Source: Apostichopus japonicus (Eukaryota > Echinodermata > Holothuroidea > Aspidochirotida > Stichopodidae). Taken from it: 64,000 nucleotides of DNA. A program made the position numbers and the translations under genes. Below the pieces are notes generated by a model. The model had not been told where the DNA came from. It did no database searches and saw nothing but the letters and a program-made list of their open reading frames with translations. Shown here in pieces: positions 60,301-64,000 of the stretch. The DNA is taken from assembly GCF_037975245.1 (NCBI RefSeq), contig NC_092572.1:8942001-9006000 (forward strand), read 5' to 3'. Each line of letters begins with the position of its first letter. The stretch's first letter is position 1.

Positions 60301-63147
60301 TGACCCTAGCAGGAGCTACTTCAAAGGCTAAATGACAAGTAACAGTAACAGAAGGGACAAAAATATGCACAGAATACAGACAGGTTAATGAGCAAGGTGA
60401 ACACAAAAAGATAGATGTAAGAGGATTAGTAGACAAAGGACGATATCGTTTTGCTCTGTTCAGTAACAAGAACGAGGATAAGATCATTGCATCTTCTAAG
60501 TCCTCTCTGATTCCCATTGTTCTTCAGGTAACCGATGACAACGGCAGTCCTCTCTCAGGCGTCCTCCTCTCAATCAGCGGAGGCAGTTTCCGTAGCAACA
60601 ACTTGACCGAGGCATCCGGGAAGCTCTTCTTCAACAGGCTTGAACCTCACCAGTATTTTCTGAGGTCTCTGATGAAAGAATTTGAATTCACGCCAAAGAC
60701 ACAGGTAAAATGTTCTAAAAGACAGAATTTTTTTGCTCAAAAAGGGTGATTTCATCAGCTAGATATTGTCAGTGTCCCCAAGACTATGTGCATCTGTAAA
60801 CTTTGGTTGTGCGATTACATATCATAATAATATCTAAAAGATGGATTTCACTGAAGAAGGTTGTTCCACAACTCTCTAAGCAATTAATTTGTGACAGCAT
60901 TGGTATCCACATAACATTGTGTACTGGTATTAAAGTACATTTTCTATGTAGTAACAGTACCTTTGTGCAAAATAGGATCGAGCTAGAAACAGATATGTCT
61001 GAGCCGATGTCATCCTATCGACGAAGCTATTTTTGTCACATCTGTAAGGTATATGAGTGGCCAGAGAGTGGGACAAGGGGGTGGGGCTGAAATGGAGAGA
61101 AGAGGATAAAGAACGTTGGTTAGTGAGTGGATGAGAGATTGCAAGATTTTCAGGAACATATTTTTGGTTTTTCTCCTTGTAGATGATTGATGTCACAGAA
61201 GGAGCATCTGTGAAGATAGAGGTCAAGGGTCACAGGGTCGCATTCAGGTGAGTTGTTTATGATTTCTTCTTCTTACAAAGGACATGTGAGTTGGTTTATG
61301 ATCCCTTGTGTCACTATATTTACAACCATTATCAGGTAAAGTTGCTGGCCTTCTGTAAGCAATCAGTTTGTAAGTTTACAATGGATTGACTGACCGGTCC
61401 AAAACTCTGTAGAAGCTCCTTCAAAGCTTAAGCAAGTTGAGAGTGAAATATAAATAAATTGTCCTTGTTGAAGAGCTTATCCACCTCAATTCATTCTGTC
61501 AATCAACATTTCCACAATTTCCTCTCTGCAATAATTTCTCTTGAAGTATCTTTCCCTGTGAATAGTTTCTGGTGCAGAAACGAAAGTTCTCAATGTGAAA
61601 AAATAAAATTCTATCTCCTCAGCCCACCATCGTTGAAATAAGTTTTTTCTTCGGTGTTTGACTTAGGGGAAAAGAATCCTGAAAATGGATGGGATCTAAA
61701 CCCCACCCCCCTTCCCCCTTCCCCCTTCCCCCTTCCCCCTTCCCCCTTCCCCCTTCCCCCTTCCCCCTTCCCCCTTCCCCCTTCCCCCTTCCCCCTTCCC
61801 CCTTCCCCCTTCCCCCTTCCCCCTTCCCCCTTCCCCCTTCCCCCTTCCCCCTTCCCCCTTCCCCCTTCCCCCTTCCCCCTTCCCCCTTCCCCCTTCCCCC
61901 TTCCCCCTTCCCCCTTCCCCCTTCCCCCTTCCCCCTTCCCCCTTCCCCCTTCCCCCTTCCCCCTTCCCCCTTCCCCCTTCCCCCTTCCCCCTTCCCCCTT
62001 CCCCCTTCCCCCTTCCCCCTTCCCCCTTCCCCCTTCCCCCTTCCCCCTTCCCCCTCCCCAAAGGCAAAACCAATGTACTCTTTACTGCGGAAGCACAAAA
62101 TGTTGTTCTGTTTTTATCCGTGTACACAGTTGTTACGGTCAAGTGACATCGCTCAACGGAGAGGCAGAGCCCGGTGTGGCGCTGGAAGCCATCGGAGCCT
62201 CCAACTGCGGGGAATTCGTGGAGGAGGGGGTCTCCGATGTCGATGGAAACTACAGGATAAGGGGACTTCAGGTGAGCATCGACGACGTAGCTCGCTGTAC
62301 GGGAACAGAGAAATAAAAGCCAGATGGGCAAATAATAAATTATGCTTCTACATGTATGAACAAGAGGAAGTGGTGATGTAATGATTTTAGAAATGAAAGA
62401 AGGCTTTACTATTAATAGAAAATTGTTTTGAAAAATAATAATTGCACAAAAACCATAAGCTGTATTTTCCTGAGCATCGGTGTCTACCATTCCATATTGT
62501 TCAGTGTGACACAGGGCCTGTTTGCTAAGTGAATCCAGATTGATCCTTAAGGATGATAACCTTAGTCCTCCATTTATTGAATTTTTTTTTTTTTTGGGTA
62601 AACAAAAAAAATCAAAAATTTGAATTTCTCTTGACCCTGTTTCTGCCACATTCTGTGTGTGTGTTGGAATGAAACTGAGGTGTTACACTGTATGCAAAAT
62701 ACTATGGTTTGTGATTTACCCCTTCCCCACCTCCCCCCCTCCCATAGCTCGAGGTTGATCAAGGGTCACTGGTTTGAATCCTCAGTTCCCCGTTCAGCGA
62801 AACATTGCAAATGCCCCCAACGTTACAAATCATATGCAGAATTATCTGACCATTGGAATACAAAGTATGTTCCTCTTGGATATTGTAATGGTTGCCATAT
62901 GATTCTTCGATAGATTCTGGAAGTTCAAATACTCAAACCCCGATCCCATTGTCAATAACAGAAATTCCAAATCGAGCTAAAAGAACCTTTGTCAAAAAGT
63001 GATATTTACTTTTTGGTCCCAAAGTGAAAATGATTCTTCCTCTCTGCTAACATCCAACAGCCCAATTGCGATTATAAGATACAGCTGAAGAAGTCGGAGG
63101 CCAACGAGCACATCTCCAGGGCAACACCGGCCACTCAGACCATTCAG
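36238..63147 (+). CDS. NOMO: NOMO (nodal modulator; BOS complex subunit), exons 1-24, 3' end outside window
   Basis: Vertebrate NOMO, with TMEM147 and nicalin, forms the BOS complex of the ER multipass translocon and has been linked to Nodal signalling. It is a type I membrane protein with a row of lumenal Ig/CNA-B-like beta-sandwich domains. Twenty-four exons give exactly 3018 nt (1006 codons) without a frame break. Hallmarks in order: a signal peptide and CGGFVQSDIEINFS (exon 1), YQTDCAPNNGYF (2), GDYTLTAKHPTW (5), IPFYQGEHITFDV (8), FSVCGKV (11), KWCWDKESI (14), GKFISGVIEPPLEGV (19), GVLLSLSGGSFRSN-like (21) and SCYGQVTSLNGEAEPGVALE (22-23). Human NOMO1 is about 1220 residues, so about 200 residues including the membrane anchor are missing on the right. 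A second upstream ATG at 36208 would add 10 residues; 36238 gives the cleaner signal peptide. Confidence 0.95.
36888..39856. mobile_element. TIR DNA transposon of about 2.97 kb in NOMO intron 1
   Basis: The ends AGGGCAATTCCGTAAA and (reverse complement of right) AGGGCAGTTCCGTAAA match at 15 of 16. Near both ends, GTGACGGACGTAC and its reverse complement recur (37071, 37260 variant, 37281, 37317, 39276, 39291 variant, 39304, 39325 variant, 39480), resembling subterminal transposase-binding repeats. No clear transposase frame was seen. The target-site duplication is unclear. Confidence 0.6.
39918..40489. mobile_element. TIR element of about 0.57 kb in NOMO intron 1
   Basis: AATTATAGAATACAGGGCCA begins the left end and its reverse complement closes the right end. 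Inside, a segment of about 95 bp (ATTCCATCACGTATTTCATT to AATGGACTTA) occurs twice, at about 40008-40097 and 40137-40224. It is too short for a transposase and is therefore non-autonomous. Confidence 0.65.
41127..41262 (+). CDS. NOMO: NOMO exon 2 (residues 44-89)
   Basis: CATGAAG precedes and GTGAGT follows. It encodes VKLYTPQGALKYQTDCAPNN and LKLEPPKGWMF, the first beta-sandwich. It is phase 0-1. Confidence 0.9.
41789..41889 (+). CDS. NOMO: NOMO exon 3 (residues 89-122)
   Basis: ATCATCAG precedes and GTCAGT follows. It encodes EPSSVSVDIDGETDKC and GEDINFRFIGFTVKGK. It is phase 1-0. Confidence 0.9.
41952..42140. repeat. Dispersed repeat, copy 1 (NOMO intron 3)
   Basis: It begins TAAGTTGGCCCGACGTTTCG, includes GATCCTAGCAGGATCTTCTT and GTAACAGTAACAGAAGGGAC, and ends near ACAAGGGATGG. 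A second copy is at 60276. Its first part is also echoed at about 12825 and 48565. Confidence 0.75.
42587..42693 (+). CDS. NOMO: NOMO exon 4 (residues 123-158)
   Basis: CCCTTCAG precedes and GTAAGT follows. It encodes GPAGVTISMAKTGSKEVIAE. It is phase 0-2. Confidence 0.9.
42991..43063 (+). CDS. NOMO: NOMO exon 5 (residues 158-182)
   Basis: TTTCACAG precedes and GTAACT follows. It encodes YEAPNILPGDYTLTAKHPTW, the conserved PGDY/HPTW turn. It is phase 2-0. Confidence 0.9.
43842..43994 (+). CDS. NOMO: NOMO exon 6 (residues 183-233)
   Basis: GTCTTCAG precedes and GTGAGT follows. It encodes VKGYDINGRVESDGEPVRGV and MFVLLSESVSKE. It is phase 0-0. Confidence 0.9.
45283..45417 (+). CDS. NOMO: NOMO exon 7 (residues 234-278)
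   Basis: CCTTTTAG precedes and GTATGG follows. It encodes DVSDCDRMVVSGF and DQDGNFIFPSVPAGDYTM. It is phase 0-0. The loop is slightly shorter than in vertebrate NOMO. Confidence 0.9.
45996..46085 (+). CDS. NOMO: NOMO exon 8 (residues 279-308)
   Basis: CTTGCAG precedes and GTAAAA follows. It encodes IPFYQGEHITFDVLPSSLDV. It is phase 0-0. Confidence 0.9.
46440..46830 (+). repeat. Three tandem copies of about 125 bp (NOMO intron 8)
   Basis: AGTGCCCTGATGACATCATC and ATTCGGCTGTTGCCAG recur at about 46490, 46620 and 46750, with small differences between copies. Confidence 0.85.
47356..47412 (+). CDS. NOMO: NOMO exon 9 (residues 309-327)
   Basis: TTTACAG precedes and GTGAGT follows. It encodes NAFKVEGFSVTGRVLTSAE. 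It is phase 0-0. Confidence 0.9.
48245..48444 (+). CDS. NOMO: NOMO exon 10 (residues 328-394)
   Basis: A CT-rich tract ending CTCAG precedes and GTAAGT follows. It encodes TKSDGVYKLEKIKSGTYTLT and KITPNTPRLPDILAI. It is phase 0-2. It is noticeably GC-rich compared with its flanks. Confidence 0.9.
49195..49366 (+). CDS. NOMO: NOMO exon 11 (residues 394-451)
   Basis: CTCTTTAG precedes and GTAAGT follows. It encodes FSVCGKVEVDAKSGVSLGKR and DSHGKFCFQVKPGEYVLT. It is phase 2-0. Confidence 0.9.
49686..49756 (-). tRNA. tRNA-like sequence, probably a pseudo-tRNA or SINE head
   Basis: On the minus strand it starts GCATCCATAGCCTAGTGG (A-box-like). It has a plausible anticodon stem (TCCGC/GCGGG with loop GTACAAA), a B box GTGTTCGAATCCC and a 3' arm closing TGGAGGC. 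The acceptor stem has one mismatch. The anticodon implied by the loop (ACA) is not a standard one for a functional tRNA, so a retroposed or decayed copy is more likely. Confidence 0.4.
50022..50163 (+). CDS. NOMO: NOMO exon 12 (residues 452-499)
   Basis: CATGTCAG precedes and GTAAGG follows. It encodes PIVTDAETKKGLKIIPDSQS and FTQFKAKVGGSVTCI. It is phase 0-1. Confidence 0.9.
51246..51380 (+). CDS. NOMO: NOMO exon 13 (residues 499-544)
   Basis: TTTCAAG precedes and GTAAGA follows. It encodes GICGKMEVLLVPVDPAIGEA and FQLQNVLPGKYH. It is phase 1-1. Confidence 0.9.
52594..52730 (+). CDS. NOMO: NOMO exon 14 (residues 544-589)
   Basis: TTCTGCAG precedes and GTAATC follows. It encodes RDKWCWDKESIDVVVTDKDV and GFQMLCETTHPATM. 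It is phase 1-0. The WCW motif is shared with vertebrate NOMO. Confidence 0.9.
53006..53120 (+). repeat. Partial duplicate of the intron 14 / exon 15 boundary
   Basis: Sequence from TGTGACAAAAGTT through TTCTAG|AAATATAAGCATCAAAA repeats at 53136-53262, where it is the true acceptor. Use of the copy's AG (53101-53102) would read 17 codons and then TGA. Confidence 0.8.
53246..53394 (+). CDS. NOMO: NOMO exon 15 (residues 590-639)
   Basis: GCTTCCAG precedes and GTAGGT follows. It encodes SICLAKPGIYKLTVESCHQF. It is phase 0-2. A partial duplicate of its acceptor and first 16 bases lies 143 bp upstream. Confidence 0.9.
53485..53766 (+). mobile_element. Full-length tRNA-derived SINE (NOMO intron 15)
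   Basis: The head has TTAGCTCAGTGGTTAACGC (A box) and GGTCCCGAGTTCGAGCCCC (B box). A tRNA-unrelated body ends in a CATACATA tail. A 5'-truncated relative is at 4534. An extra partial head (TTAGCTCAGTGGGAG) precedes the main one. Confidence 0.8.
53932..54228 (+). repeat. About nine copies of a 32-bp AT-rich unit (NOMO intron 15)
   Basis: The unit is AATTAATTGCAATTTATTTC followed by AGCATTTCAGA or a close variant. Each copy carries TTTCAGCA, an acceptor-like motif. Confidence 0.85.
54410..54508 (+). CDS. NOMO: NOMO exon 16 (residues 639-672)
   Basis: TTCCCTAG precedes and GTGAGT follows. It encodes ASSSPVSLIAVKHQVMGRIT. It is phase 2-2. Confidence 0.9.
54880..56690 (+). repeat. Repeat block rich in AGGTCA half-sites (NOMO intron 16)
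   Basis: The block is flanked by GGTTCCTTGCTGAAAGCAAA and CAGCAAGGAACC. It holds a duplicated segment with a period of about 645 bp (TTTTGGGACAAGTTG at about 55124 and 55772) and a second pair around TCAAACTTGGTATGATGAT. AGGTCA/TGACCT half-sites are unusually frequent. Confidence 0.7.
56791..56937 (+). CDS. NOMO: NOMO exon 17 (residues 672-721)
   Basis: ATTTCCAG precedes and GTGAGC follows. It encodes a charged linker (PEKADKTKDANNTEPVVPEG) and then PFIYEFAYYS. It is phase 2-2. The linker is the least conserved part, as in vertebrates. Confidence 0.9.
57672..57754 (+). CDS. NOMO: NOMO exon 18 (residues 721-749)
   Basis: GTCTTACAG precedes and GTACGT follows. It encodes GDMLTIKPISSQILFYPAQ. 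It is phase 2-1. Confidence 0.9.
58150..58285. repeat. (TTA)n-type microsatellite (NOMO intron 18)
   Basis: Imperfect ATTATTATT runs with interruptions. Confidence 0.8.
58629..58803 (+). CDS. NOMO: NOMO exon 19 (residues 749-807)
   Basis: CCCTCAG precedes and GTAAAG follows. It encodes GESCPGVITEFEGRPGKFIS and LTNKKGQY. It is phase 1-2. Confidence 0.9.
59741..59867 (+). CDS. NOMO: NOMO exon 20 (residues 807-849)
   Basis: AACTTCCAG precedes and GTGAGT follows. It encodes VGPLPDTAEFSISASLEGYA and FKAKKLGEITIV. It is phase 2-0. Confidence 0.9.
60276..60440. repeat. Dispersed repeat, copy 2 (NOMO intron 20)
   Basis: This is a close relative of 41952-42140 in the same orientation. It shares AAATGACAAGTAACAGTAAC and ACAGAATACAGACAGGTTAA. 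Confidence 0.75.
60528..60704 (+). CDS. NOMO: NOMO exon 21 (residues 850-908)
   Basis: GTTCTTCAG precedes and GTAAAA follows. It encodes DDNGSPLSGVLLSISGGSFR and LMKEFEFTPKTQ. It is phase 0-0. Confidence 0.9.
61183..61247 (+). CDS. NOMO: NOMO exon 22 (residues 909-930)
   Basis: CCTTGTAG precedes and GTGAGT follows. It encodes MIDVTEGASVKIEVKGHRVA. It is phase 0-2. Confidence 0.9.
61706..62056. repeat. (TTCCCCC)n array, about 50 copies (NOMO intron 22)
   Basis: This is a nearly perfect 7-bp repeat, GGGGGAA on the minus strand, giving homopurine/homopyrimidine strands. It creates long Pro-Ser-Phe or Gly-Lys frames that are not genes. Confidence 0.95.
62130..62271 (+). CDS. NOMO: NOMO exon 23 (residues 930-977)
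   Basis: GTACACAG precedes and GTGAGC follows. It encodes CYGQVTSLNGEAEPGVALEA and DVDGNYRIRGLQ. It is phase 2-0. A 350-bp heptamer array ends about 74 bp upstream. Confidence 0.9.
63061..63147 (+). CDS. NOMO: NOMO exon 24 (residues 978-1006), last in window
   Basis: CATCCAACAG precedes and GTACGT follows. It encodes PNCDYKIQLKKSEANEHISR and ATPATQTIQ. It is phase 0-0. Coding continues to the right of the window. Confidence 0.9.
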
Positions 63148-63180
63148 GTACGTTAAAAGAACGGTCAAAAGAGTAAAAAC

Positions 63181-63365
63181 TATTAGTTACGATCTTTATG
63201 CGAGAAACACAAATTAGTTATGATCTTTATGCGAGAAACAAAACTTAGTTTTGATCTTTATGCGAGAAACAAAATTTAGTTATAATCTTTATAAGAGGAA
63301 CACAAATTAGTTATGATCTTTATGCAAGAAACAATATTTAGTTATAACCTTGATAAGAGAAATCA
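63181..63365 (+). repeat. About six copies of a 34-bp unit (NOMO intron 24)
   Basis: TTAGTTATGATCTTTATGCG with AGAAACAAAAT recurs with small changes just after exon 24. Confidence 0.85.
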
Positions 63366-64000
63366 ATATTAAGCACTATGTGGTGAAACTTGCACTCAGT
63401 TCAAACAGGGCATGTTACTACATGACAACATTTGTCTGTACACTGTTTACCAGTAGTGAACTTTGACCCAAATAGGTGTGTGTGTGATGAAGGGCTCAGA
63501 GATAAAGATCTCCTTCCTCAGTGGGAGCCGGAAAGCTTGTTCCTGATTAACCTCAAACTTCGGGCATTTTTGGAGCTATTTCTAACTTTTGTCACATTTT
63601 TCCTATAATGGGAGGAATCTCATGAGCTAAGCCAGCTATCTTGTAGCACCGGACAGATCCGGAGTTTCACCTTATCCCGAGTTACTCATTTAGCTACTCC
63701 TCTGCCACAAAATGCACCAGAGCGCCAGACTATTTTCGAGGCCCTGGTGTGACGTCATAAAATAAACGGCTTAAAGAAGGTCTGAAAGATTTTTGCTCAA
63801 ACACTGGCGATCCGATCCAGATAATCGTAACATCTTCCGTTAGGTTAAGGAAAATTGACGGTCTGTGCCAAATGGTGTTAACTGTTTTTCTGTGTGTAAA
63901 TAATGATAAATAATAATAATAATAGATTCTTATATAGCGCAATATGCCTGAGGCGGTCTCAATGCGCTTTACATGTAACAAAAACAAGAAAAGGTATTAA

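Noticed and set aside
61619-62649. Pro-Ser-Phe frames (+) and a 317-codon Gly-Lys frame (-)
   Set aside because: They are translations of the TTCCCCC array. The + frames run into genuine NOMO exon 23 only by chance.

Overview
The window is eukaryotic, intron-rich and AT-rich. It has one clearly identifiable host gene. From 36238 to the right edge, on the + strand, 24 exons with consensus GT-AG junctions and a continuous frame encode the first 1006 codons of NOMO (nodal modulator, the BOS-complex subunit of the ER multipass translocon). The C-terminal part, with the membrane anchor, lies past the right edge. NOMO conservation, the exon-intron style and the mixture of tRNA-derived SINEs, Harbinger, LINE and TIR elements suggest an animal, probably a marine invertebrate deuterostome such as an echinoderm. 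The species is inference only.

Layout. 1-1400: a partial PIF/Harbinger transposase exon (- strand) and a decayed LINE reverse-transcriptase fragment. 1764-4122: a short chain of in-frame small exons that looks like the 3' end (charged tail) of a gene. About 5870-26770: three tandem copies of a roughly 8-kb unit (A about 5870-14520, B about 14520-22345, C about 22345-26770, partial). The units carry homologous small exons, the second half of an Ig-like domain, a Pro-rich terminal exon, a 49-bp VNTR and tRNA-derived SINEs. 27650-28506: a signal-peptide exon plus a complete Ig-domain exon (phase 1-1). The intron that follows resembles parts of the tandem units. Together these suggest a local, rapidly evolving, partly pseudogenised family of Ig-type receptor or secreted genes. 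This is the best candidate for something undescribed in the window.

30850-35915: dense repeats. They include a SINE carrying a 125-bp insert, two large GC-rich minisatellites with a unit of about 17 bp, a satellite of about 210 bp, and an inverted-repeat element. The second minisatellite ends about 320 bp upstream of the NOMO start codon.

36238-63147: NOMO. Intron 1 is nearly 4.8 kb and holds two TIR elements. Other introns carry tandem repeats, including a block of about 1.8 kb rich in AGGTCA half-sites, a duplicated 3' splice site upstream of exon 15, and about 50 copies of a GGGGGAA/TTCCCCC heptamer just upstream of exon 23. Most other long open frames lie in minisatellites or overlap on opposite strands and are not genes.
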